Assembly: GCF_026230175.1 (NCBI RefSeq)
Contig: NZ_CP104208.1
Span: forward strand, 558,001-622,000
Length of the DNA: 64,000 nucleotides
Source of the DNA: Desulfovibrio mangrovi
Lineage (GTDB): Bacteria; Desulfobacterota; Desulfovibrionia; Desulfovibrionales; Desulfovibrionaceae
Direction: 5' to 3'
This document shows, piece by piece, positions 16,202 to 23,357 of this stretch. The notes under the pieces were generated by a model. That model saw only the letters and a program-made list of their open reading frames with translations. It was not told where the DNA came from and searched no databases. The first letter of the stretch is position 1. Each line of letters begins with the position of its first letter. The translations under genes were made by a program, and so were the position numbers.

Positions 16202-17389
16202 TTACTTGCCCTGTTTTTTGGCGGGGGCGGGGGGCTTTTCTCCGAGCACGTCGGCGAATTCTTCGCCGTATATGGTGAGCATGACCATGGTGAAGCTCAG
16301 AATGAGCGGGCCATACAGAATGCCCAGAATGCCGAATGCCTTGATACCGCCCAGAATGGACATGAAAATGAAGAACACCGAAACCCGCGCGCTGTCCTTC
16401 ATGAAGTAGGGGCGCAGGAAGCTGTCTATGGCGGCAACAGGCAGTGCGCACCACAACAGCAGAAAGATGGAGCTTTGCCATTCACCCACGATGAGCAGGT
16501 AGAGACAGGCGGGAATCCAGACCAGACCGGTACCCACTACGGGAATGAGCGAGCAGAAGCCCATGACCGTGCCCCAGAAAAGGGCGGGAATGCCCACCAT
16601 GGCCAGACCGAAACCGCCTACGATGCCCTGCAGCACAGCAACAAGCAGGCCTCCTACCAGAACGGAGCGGGAAACCTGACGCAGCGTGTTGATGATGTTG
16701 TCTTCCTGTTCCTCACGCATCGGGCAGAGATATTTGACCGCAGCCAGCATCTTCTTTCCGTCTTTGAGCAGGAAGAAGATGATCAGCAGCATGAGCAGGA
16801 AGTGGAAAAAGAAGGTCACCGTATCGCCAAGGGCGCTGGTGGCAAACGAGATCACGGTTTGTCCTGCCGACTTGGAGAACAGCGTGATGTTGTGCTTGAT
16901 GTCCAGTTCCAGGGGATCAATGAAGGGCAACTTCTGCTGCAGCCATTGAATGGCGGGCAGAATGCCGCTCTGCTGGGTGAGCTGGTCGAAATCCGTAATC
17001 CTGAGCCAGTCGTTTACGGCGCGGATGCTGTCTATGGCCTGCGGGATGAGGCCGGACAGGAATACCGTTACCGGCAGGGCAAAGCAGACCACAAGTATGC
17101 CGATCACGGCTCCCGAGGCAAGCAGTTCCCTGTTACCCATGCGTTGCAGAATGCGGTTGTAGAGGGGCGAAAAACAGGCGGCAATGACTATGGCGATGAT
17201 TCCCGTATGCATGAAAGGCCGGATGATGCCGTACATGAGATACAGGGAAAGCAGCACCAGAATGATGAGAAAATAGCCGTAGAGCCCCTGACGCGAAAAG
17301 GTGCGCGAGAACTGCGCAAGAGGGCTCGTTGCTTCCTGCGCTTGTTGTTCGCAAGTGTTTTCAGCAGGGGAGGTCGTTTGTTCGGTCAT
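16202..17389 (-). CDS. AI-2E family transporter (PerM/TqsA-like)
   Basis: An inner-membrane permease of PF01594. It is 395 aa with about 8 membrane segments. Two hydrophobic segments come early (LIILVLLSLYLMYGIIRPFM), then a soluble amphipathic region at 125-200, then a cluster of C-terminal segments with GFCSLIPVVGTGLVWIPACL and FLRPYFM, the family's best conserved part. Members include the AI-2 exporter TqsA and sodium-driven antiporters; which applies here is open. The N-terminus is Gln/Glu/Thr-rich and the C-terminus ends AKKQGK. It appears monocistronic, with a terminator directly downstream. Confidence 0.88.
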   Translation of the reverse strand: MTEQTTSPAENTCEQQAQEATSPLAQFSRTFSRQGLYGYFLIILVLLSLYLMYGIIRPFMHTGIIAIVIAACFSPLYNRILQRMGNRELLASGAVIGILVVCFALPVTVFLSGLIPQAIDSIRAVNDWLRITDFDQLTQQSGILPAIQWLQQKLPFIDPLELDIKHNITLFSKSAGQTVISFATSALGDTVTFFFHFLLMLLIIFFLLKDGKKMLAAVKYLCPMREEQEDNIINTLRQVSRSVLVGGLLVAVLQGIVGGFGLAMVGIPALFWGTVMGFCSLIPVVGTGLVWIPACLYLLIVGEWQSSIFLLLWCALPVAAIDSFLRPYFMKDSARVSVFFIFMSILGGIKAFGILGILYGPLILSFTMVMLTIYGEEFADVLGEKPPAPAKKQGK

Positions 17390-17410
17390 GTGTAAGGTGT
17401 GCCCGACCTG

Positions 17411-17593
17411 CTACATGGCACCGGCAGGTTTGCCGGCAAGGCCGCAGTAACCGGGGTCGGTCTCGTCTTTGCGTTGAGGGTTCTTGAATCGCCACATCAT
17501 GCAGTCTTCGCCGAGACAGAACTTCATCTTGTCATCGGACGTTTTCAGTAACGGGCACGTTTTAAAACGGGCTTCTTTTTCGGGCAACAACAT
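17411..17593 (-). CDS. Small four-cysteine protein (60 aa)
   Basis: Not recognised by name. Cysteines lie at 13, 26, 31 and 50 (KTCPLL, KFCLGEDCMMWRF, GYCGL), a spacing that could hold a zinc ion or iron-sulfur cluster. The start is the ATG with AAAGGAGG seven bases upstream; the frame stays open another 23 codons but without a ribosome site. The gene lies 21 nt upstream of the AI-2E family gene and may share its transcript. Confidence 0.75.
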   Translation of the reverse strand: MLLPEKEARFKTCPLLKTSDDKMKFCLGEDCMMWRFKNPQRKDETDPGYCGLAGKPAGAM

Positions 17594-17842
17594 TTCCGCC
17601 TCCTTTCTGCTTTGATCCGAGGGGGCCGCGTGGTCGGTCACTTTCTTTTCGCGCGCTGGCATGGTCCATGAGATTGCCTTGCTTATCGGAATACTATGCT
17701 AAACGGAACGGCTTTGCATCTGATTTTGCGTTTGGTGGCATCCATTGAAGAAAAAAGCCATCTGCCCCTAAAGGCTTTTGAAATCGTGCCGATCTGTTGT
17801 GTTGAATAGGACAATTGGAATCTCTGGACAGGAGGGGAGAAC

Positions 17843-18046
17843 ATGGAAATTGATGCCCTGAAAGGTGGTGCCGAAGGTGCCGCCAACGTGTTGGAGATGC
17901 AGCGCATGGCTCAGGCTGAGCCTCGTATGAACCAGCAGGATCAGAACAGACTTGCACAACGCGAGCAGCACGGGAACGGTGCCAGCCAGACCCAGACTGG
18001 TGCTGCCATCCAGGGGTTGGGTGAGAATCTGAACCTTATGGTTTAA
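17843..18046 (+). CDS. Small hypothetical protein (67 aa), possibly YjfB-like
   Basis: It begins MEIDALKGGAEGAANVLEMQ, has a Gln/Asn/Ala-rich middle, and ends GLGENLNLMV. The layout (MDI-like start, Met-containing helix, short GxNIDL-like end) recalls the YjfB putative motility family (PF14070), but the match is weak and from memory. GGAGGGGAG lies just before the ATG, a very strong site, and a strong terminator follows, so it is a single-gene unit likely to be well expressed. Confidence 0.75.
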   Translation: MEIDALKGGAEGAANVLEMQRMAQAEPRMNQQDQNRLAQREQHGNGASQTQTGAAIQGLGENLNLMV

Positions 18047-18071
18047 CCTGCCGGATTTCATCGCACTGTCG

Positions 18072-18104
18072 AAAGCGGAGCCCAAGGCTCCGCTTTGTTT
18101 TTTT
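18072..18104 (+). terminator. Intrinsic terminator of the small gene
   Basis: An 11-bp perfect stem, AAAGCGGAGCC/GGCTCCGCTTT, with loop CAA, then GTTTTTTT. Confidence 0.92.
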
Positions 18105-18199
18105 GGCTTTCGGAGTCCGGTTTATCCGTCTGGTGCTGTTCAGGGAGGCTCGAATCCTGTGTGGCGCCTGTGTGGCGGACGAGAAACGGCTCGGCGAGG

Positions 18200-19210
18200 C
18201 TATTTATCAAGCAGCGAGAGGGTGCGCATTACGTCTGTCATGTCGGCAGGATCAACCGTGCCGTAATCCGTTTCCCGCATGTCATCGCCGAAACCGGCGG
18301 CTTTGCCGAAGACGGCAAGGCTTATCCGTTCCATGATCTGGATCTCCTTGCGTGCTGCGTCTTCATGGATAAAGGGCGCTTGTGCACCCTGCATCATGAT
18401 CAGGTCCATGGAATAGCGCTGCATCCGTTCCGTGAACTCCTGTGACTGGCGCAGTGCCTTCTTCAGGCGTTGGTGACGCTTGTGCAGGTGGTGCCACGGG
18501 TTTTGTTCCCGAAGCACATAGTCAGCCTGGTTTGTCTCGTCTGCAACGGGGAACTGCGTGTCAGCCGGAAGGGATGAGAGAAAATGCAGCCAGAATACCA
18601 ATGCTTCCGGATAGGCCGGATCGCCGCAAGGGTATTGATCAAGAAAGCGGGCCGTCAATGCTTCAATGGGGCCCTCAAGGCGCAGGCGGCTGGCTTTGAG
18701 ACGGCATCTGGTGAATGTGGCCAGCGGTTGGGGCTGAAGCCGTGCAATGCGATGTCGTATGGGGGCGGGAATGCTACAGTCGAGATGCAGTCTGCGGACC
18801 GTGTCCCGCCATACATGGGGCGGGGGGACGAATTCTATTGACCGGCCGTGAGCCAAATGAAGAAGGCACGGCAGGGCCGCGCCTTCCAGATGGTCTGTCA
18901 GTTGTAACATGTCGGTGTTCGAGAACGGTGAGGAGTCTTCTCCGGGAGAAGATTCCTTTGTACCGGCATGTTCATGGGGATGCAGAATGGCATCCAGCGC
19001 ACGCAACAAGGGCTCGTCAGGAAAGAGCAGAAACTCGGCAAAAGTCTCGAAATCCGGATGGTCCGGAGAAAGAGCGTCTCGCAGGGTTGCTTCGTCGTGG
19101 TCGCCGAGCACGGTGTCCGCATAGCGACGGACATCGTCCGACAGGCTGCGGCCTGTCTTCAGCCACAGGCTGATGGCGTGTGTGATGTCCTGTGTTGCTG
19201 CGTGCGGCAT
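18200..19210 (-). CDS. Hypothetical protein (336 aa)
   Basis: Not recognised. It is soluble and largely helical, starting MPHAATQDITHAISLWLKTG. An acidic first third (DALSPDHPDFETFAEFLLFP) includes a low-complexity HPHEHAGTKESSPGEDSS stretch near residue 80. The middle has histidines and prolines, and a basic coiled-coil-like run (HLHKRHQRLKKALRQSQEF) lies near residue 245. It begins one base after the mazG stop, so it is the last gene of a cvpA-mazG-hypothetical operon. Confidence 0.7.
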   Translation of the reverse strand: MPHAATQDITHAISLWLKTGRSLSDDVRRYADTVLGDHDEATLRDALSPDHPDFETFAEFLLFPDEPLLRALDAILHPHEHAGTKESSPGEDSSPFSNTDMLQLTDHLEGAALPCLLHLAHGRSIEFVPPPHVWRDTVRRLHLDCSIPAPIRHRIARLQPQPLATFTRCRLKASRLRLEGPIEALTARFLDQYPCGDPAYPEALVFWLHFLSSLPADTQFPVADETNQADYVLREQNPWHHLHKRHQRLKKALRQSQEFTERMQRYSMDLIMMQGAQAPFIHEDAARKEIQIMERISLAVFGKAAGFGDDMRETDYGTVDPADMTDVMRTLSLLDK

Positions 19211-19211
19211 G

Positions 19212-20006
19212 CTATGCCCCTTGCTTCACCTCGTTCCACAGCGCGTCCATTTCGGAGAAGGAAAGGTCGGCAAAGACCTTGCCGCGCTCGCGGGCCAGTG
19301 CTTCCATGCGTTCAAACCGTGCAAGAAACTTGATGTTGGTGCTGTTCAGGGCGGCGTTGGCCTTGAGGCCCTTGCGGCGTCCGAGTTCGACCATGGTGAA
19401 GAGCACATCGCCGAATTCGCGTTCCTGCGCTTCCTTGTCATCCGTGGCGCAGGCTTCGTTGAATTCCTGCCACTCGGATTCAAGCTGCTTTTCAACGGCG
19501 GCGTCATCGGGCCAGGTAAAGCCGATGCGGGCGGACTTGGAGTTCAGGCGATAGGCCTTGAGCAGCGGCGGCAGTCCCTTGGGCAGGCTGTCGAAGGTGC
19601 CCTTGGGCTTGTCTTCTGCGCCGTCCTTTTTTTCGCTGCGCTTGATGCGTTCCCAGTTTGCCCAGACTTCTGCGATGTTCTCCACGCTGGAGTCGCTGAA
19701 CACGTGGGGGTGGCGGCGGATCATCTTGGCTGCGTTTTCCTGCATGGAGTCAGCAAGGGTAAAGCCCTTGCATTCGTAAAGTCGGCTGATGAAGAGAACG
19801 AGGAACATGACGTCGCCAAGCTCTTCACGCACATCCACGTTCTTGCCGCTGCGGATGGCGTCCACGAGTTCAAAGGTTTCTTCCAGCAGGTAGTCGCAGA
19901 GGGATTCGGGCGTCTGTTCTTTGTCCCACGGGCATCCGTCCGGACCGAGCAGTTTTTCGATGACGTCTTTCAGGGCAATGGTCGCTTCGGAAATGGGGCT
20001 GGTCAT
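19212..20006 (-). CDS. mazG: Nucleoside triphosphate pyrophosphohydrolase MazG
   Basis: Hydrolyses NTPs and dNTPs to the monophosphate and pyrophosphate, as house-cleaning and in adjusting the stringent response. The 264-aa length matches two-domain MazG. The first MazG domain has GPDGCPWDKEQTPESLCDYL, LLEETFELVDAI and EELGDVMFLVLF, giving the EExxE...ExxD metal site. The second has EREFGDVLFTMVELGRRKGL. It sits between cvpA and a hypothetical gene, all leftward. Confidence 0.93.
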   Translation of the reverse strand: MTSPISEATIALKDVIEKLLGPDGCPWDKEQTPESLCDYLLEETFELVDAIRSGKNVDVREELGDVMFLVLFISRLYECKGFTLADSMQENAAKMIRRHPHVFSDSSVENIAEVWANWERIKRSEKKDGAEDKPKGTFDSLPKGLPPLLKAYRLNSKSARIGFTWPDDAAVEKQLESEWQEFNEACATDDKEAQEREFGDVLFTMVELGRRKGLKANAALNSTNIKFLARFERMEALARERGKVFADLSFSEMDALWNEVKQGA

Positions 20007-20081
20007 GAAAATGTATCCTGTTGGCGCATCATGTCGTATATACCTGATGCGTGGGGTGTTGTGTCGGAAACAATCCGGCTG

Positions 20082-20552
20082 TTAAAACGTTTTTTCAGGT
20101 ATGTACTGCTGCAGGAAGGTTGTTGCTTGCTGCAGGTAGGGAACTGCTTTGGAATTGGTGACGAATTCTGCCTTGGGCAGGAAATAGGTGATGCATGCGA
20201 GCAGCACGCAGCTGATGAGCACGCCCTTCAGGCCGCCCAGCAGCAGGCCGGCCAGATGGTCGAGCCATGCGGCGGGAGAGGAATCTATGATGGTGTGGAT
20301 TACTGCAGCCAGCAGGGAGGTAATCAGAATTACGCCCAGAAAAACCCCTGCATAGGAGGCTATGCCCACCCATGAACTGTCGGAAATGATCTTGCTTACA
20401 TAAGGTTCCGCCTCGGGGTAGTAGCGGTTGGCCAGCAGAAAGCCGCCCACAACGCCGAAAATGGCTCCCAGCTCTGTGACCAGTCCTCTGAACAGGCCTC
20501 TGATGAGGAAGAAACCGACAATGACAATAAATACTATGTCGAGTGAATTCAT
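20082..20552 (-). CDS. cvpA: CvpA-family membrane protein
   Basis: A 156-aa inner-membrane protein with four hydrophobic segments. The N-terminus (NSLDIVFIVIVGFFLIRGLF, then RGLVTELGAIFGVVGGFLLA) is typical of CvpA (PF02674), first named for colicin V production and linked to envelope integrity. A GLLLGGLKGVLISCVLLA segment near residue 105 is also typical. It is the first gene of the leftward cvpA-mazG operon. The DNA upstream is shared with the divergent HDOD gene. Confidence 0.87.
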   Translation of the reverse strand: MNSLDIVFIVIVGFFLIRGLFRGLVTELGAIFGVVGGFLLANRYYPEAEPYVSKIISDSSWVGIASYAGVFLGVILITSLLAAVIHTIIDSSPAAWLDHLAGLLLGGLKGVLISCVLLACITYFLPKAEFVTNSKAVPYLQQATTFLQQYIPEKTF

Positions 20553-20839
20553 GTGCGTAGCATCCGAAAATTTGTTTCTTCGTAACTGGTTGCCACGTCA
20601 GGCGAACAATGGCTTGATACGTAGCGAAACCGGGCCTGAGTCGTGTGGCTGCACATGCATAGCAAAAGTGACTTCTCAGGGGAAGCGAAAGAGGTTGGTG
20701 CAGGCACTTTTCAAAGGAAAGAAGCGGATTGCCAAGCCGAAGCATTGTGGCTAAATAATAGTGGTTAAACGCGACATGTGTTGGCATGTTGGATCGAGGG
20801 GGAACGTATTGTTTTTGATGAATTGCAAACCGGAGTAAT

Positions 20840-22096
20840 ATGGGAACTCTTGCATTATCCGCTTTGAAGCCGGGCATGCGTCTGTCTGCCGATGTGCTGG
20901 ACAGAAATGGCCGTAAATTGCTTTCGTATGGTGACACGCTTTCCGAACAGGCTTTGCGCGTACTCAAGATCTGGGGCGTGACCGAGGCGCAGGTGGAAGG
21001 CGAAGGCTCCGAGGAAGCCTCTGCTCTTGTGTCTGAGGAAATCCCTTCGGAACTGTACGAAGCCGCCCGGCGCGATACGGAACATCGTTTTCGTCATAAC
21101 GACTCTTCCCTTCTTGTCATTCAGGAATTGCAAAAGCTTGTAACGCTGCATCTGGCCCGCAAGATGGCCCTTGCCCAAGGGCGGGGCGATGACCCGTTGG
21201 CGCTTGTGCAGCATGACTCTCCTGCCAAGCCTGCGGGCAAGTGTCCTCCTCCTCTGGATGTCCAGACGCTGCTGCGTGACGACGTCAAGCTCGGCTCGTT
21301 GCCTTCCGTCTTTCATAAGCTGGTTGAGGTGGTGAACGACTCCCGCAGCTCCGCGACGGATGTGGCGGAAGTAATTGCCAACGATACCGATCTGGTTGCC
21401 CGCCTGTTGCGTGTGGTGAACAGTCCCTTCTATGGTATGACTGCGAAGGTGGACACCATTTCACGCGCTGTTACGGTCGTGGGCAGCAACCAGCTTGTTT
21501 CGCTGGCCATGGGTATTTCCATTGTCGCATCGTTCAAGGGAATTCCCGAGCATCTGGTCAGCATGCGCGATTTCTGGGAGCATTCCATTGCCTGCGGCAT
21601 GGCCGCTCGTATTCTTGCCAGTTATCGTCGAATGCCCAATACGGAGCGTTTCTTCGTCGCGGGAATGTTGCATGACATAGGGCGACTCATCATGTTCAAG
21701 ATAGCGCCCGATCATTCGACGCATCTTTTCCATACTGCCTACTCCGAACACAGAATCGTGCAGCAGTGCGAGAAAGAGGTGATGGGGTTTACGCATGACC
21801 GCCTTGGCGGACTGCTCCTCAAGGCATGGAGATGCCCTGTTTCGCTCGAGAAGAATGTGCGGTACCATCATCTGCCCGGCATGGCCCCCACCGTGCCGGA
21901 AGCAGCCATCATGTGCGTGGCGGATGTTGTGGCAAATGCTTTCAGATTCGGTTCCAGCGGGGAGCGTCTTGTTCCCGTACTGAGCCGTGAAACGTGGGAT
22001 TGCCTGGAACTGCCTGTGAGCGTGCTCGGGCAGACAGTATTGCAACTGGACTATCAGGTCTCTGAAATCGTACGGTTGATGAATGTCGATGGATAA
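20840..22096 (+). CDS. HDOD domain protein
   Basis: The HDOD domain (PF08668) is an HD-like helical domain found in bacterial signalling proteins. Residues 1-60 form a small beta domain often seen before HD/HDOD regions (LSALKPGMRLSADVLDRNGR). HDOD spans about 140-350: LPSVFHKLVEVVNDSRSSAT, ANDTDLVARLLRVVNSPFYG, FFVAGMLHDIGRLIMFK, HDRLGGLLLKAWRCP and VRYHHL. The HD motif is present in MLHDIG. GGAG lies upstream of the ATG. The next gene overlaps its end by 14 nt, so the two are coupled. Confidence 0.88.
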   Translation: MGTLALSALKPGMRLSADVLDRNGRKLLSYGDTLSEQALRVLKIWGVTEAQVEGEGSEEASALVSEEIPSELYEAARRDTEHRFRHNDSSLLVIQELQKLVTLHLARKMALAQGRGDDPLALVQHDSPAKPAGKCPPPLDVQTLLRDDVKLGSLPSVFHKLVEVVNDSRSSATDVAEVIANDTDLVARLLRVVNSPFYGMTAKVDTISRAVTVVGSNQLVSLAMGISIVASFKGIPEHLVSMRDFWEHSIACGMAARILASYRRMPNTERFFVAGMLHDIGRLIMFKIAPDHSTHLFHTAYSEHRIVQQCEKEVMGFTHDRLGGLLLKAWRCPVSLEKNVRYHHLPGMAPTVPEAAIMCVADVVANAFRFGSSGERLVPVLSRETWDCLELPVSVLGQTVLQLDYQVSEIVRLMNVDG

Positions 22097-22973
22097 AGCA
22101 CCATACCCGACCGGGACACATAGTCTGGAGCAGCGGCTCAGGCATCTTGAGGAGCAGGCAAGGTTCACTCTGGACGTTCTGGAAATGGCTTCGACGTTGG
22201 GCGATTTCCAGACCTGCATCAACAAGCTGCATGAACCCACGGCCCTCTTGGAAGAAACCATCCTTCGCATCGGTGAACTGGTGCATTTTTCCGCGTCCGC
22301 ATTCTACCTTGTTGACGAGAACAGTTCGGACTTCACGCTTTCATTGTGTTCCCCGGCCTTGTTCCGTGAAATGCTTGATGCGGAAGTGCAGCATCTCATA
22401 GACAACGGGGTGTTCGCCCTTGCCGTGCGTGAGAACAGGCCGGTTACCGTGTATTCGCGTGACAACATGTACCGTCTTGTTCTGCATGTGCTTGCAACGA
22501 CATCACGCACCCGCGGTATGTTCGTCGGAGTCATGTCAAAGGGCGAGCGGAATCTGTCCGGCATTCTCATGTCCCTGCTGTCCATCGTGCTTAAACACTG
22601 CGCCAATGCCATTGAGAGCTTTGAGCTGTACCGGCTTTTCCGGCAGGGCGACAGGGACCAGTATCTTTTTGTCGATTCGCTTCCGGTGCCTGTTGTTGAG
22701 CTGAGCGCCGTGGGCGAGGTCGTGTACGCCAATGCCGCAGCCGTGCAGCTCAGGCTTGCGCAGGGTGACAGCTTTTTTGCCCGGGTGGCGCAGACAAGCC
22801 AGGGACTTGCACGATCCAGCATTGTGCAGTGCGGAGAAGGAGAATCTGTCAATGGTGTTCGGCTGGAGCTGACCGGTGAGGCGGATAATATCCTGCCGGT
22901 TATCCTGCACGCAGCGCCTTGGAAGACGGGGACTTCTGAACTGCATGTCCGTTGCATACTTGTTCCGGCGTGA
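22083..22973 (+). CDS. GAF/PAS-like sensory protein without an output domain
   Basis: A 296-aa soluble protein. Residues 15-45 look like a coiled coil (LEQRLRHLEEQARFTLDVLE). Residues 45-190 look like a GAF domain (ILRIGELVHFSASAFYLVDE, then MFVGVMSKGERNLSGILMSL). Residues 200-285 read as a PAS-like fold (VDSLPVPVVELSAVGEVVYA NAAA). No kinase, GGDEF or DNA-binding region follows, so it probably works with the overlapping HDOD protein as a partner. ATGs at 22083 and 22089 are both possible. Confidence 0.7.
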   Translation: MSMDKAPYPTGTHSLEQRLRHLEEQARFTLDVLEMASTLGDFQTCINKLHEPTALLEETILRIGELVHFSASAFYLVDENSSDFTLSLCSPALFREMLDAEVQHLIDNGVFALAVRENRPVTVYSRDNMYRLVLHVLATTSRTRGMFVGVMSKGERNLSGILMSLLSIVLKHCANAIESFELYRLFRQGDRDQYLFVDSLPVPVVELSAVGEVVYANAAAVQLRLAQGDSFFARVAQTSQGLARSSIVQCGEGESVNGVRLELTGEADNILPVILHAAPWKTGTSELHVRCILVPA

Positions 22974-23026
22974 TTGTTTTCGTCGTATCAGGCGGTTACC
23001 TTCCAATTTGATTACAGGATGTTTTC

Positions 23027-23251
23027 ATGAAGATAGAAGTGAAGTGCTTTGCCACCCTTGCTCACCATGCTCCCGCAGGCGGAGAGCTTGAGGTGGAAGC
23101 GGGAACCAGTGTGGACAGCATTATCGACTTGCTTGGCATTCCCAACGCCGAAGTGAAGATCCGGTTTGTGAACGGAGTGCATGTGAACGGTGACGCCGTG
23201 GTTGCCGAAGGCGACAGGGTCGGGCTTTTTCCTGCCGTCGGAGGTGGGTAG
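23027..23251 (+). CDS. MoaD/ThiS-family sulfur carrier protein
   Basis: A 74-aa ubiquitin-fold protein ending VGLFPAVGGG. The C-terminal Gly-Gly is the thiocarboxylate site used in molybdopterin/tungstopterin or thiamine synthesis, and FPAVGGG is the MoaD-like form. The core LEVEAGTSVDSIIDLLGIPN fits the family. Related carriers are often encoded next to tungsten AOR genes, but here the AOR gene is 16 kb away and no moaE or thiG is nearby. The ribosome site is weak (AGGATG). Confidence 0.87.
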   Translation: MKIEVKCFATLAHHAPAGGELEVEAGTSVDSIIDLLGIPNAEVKIRFVNGVHVNGDAVVAEGDRVGLFPAVGGG

Positions 23252-23357
23252 GCACTGAGGTTTTATTATCCGGGATGCTCTTGCTGTGAATTGTTGCCTC
23301 CCCTGCATCTGATAGGTATAGTCCCCTCCGTTTGTTTTGATGGGGGAGTAGGGCTGT

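Noticed and set aside
18141-18160. A T-arm-like GGCTCGAATCC suggesting a tRNA gene
   Set aside because: No acceptor, D or anticodon arm can be folded around it.
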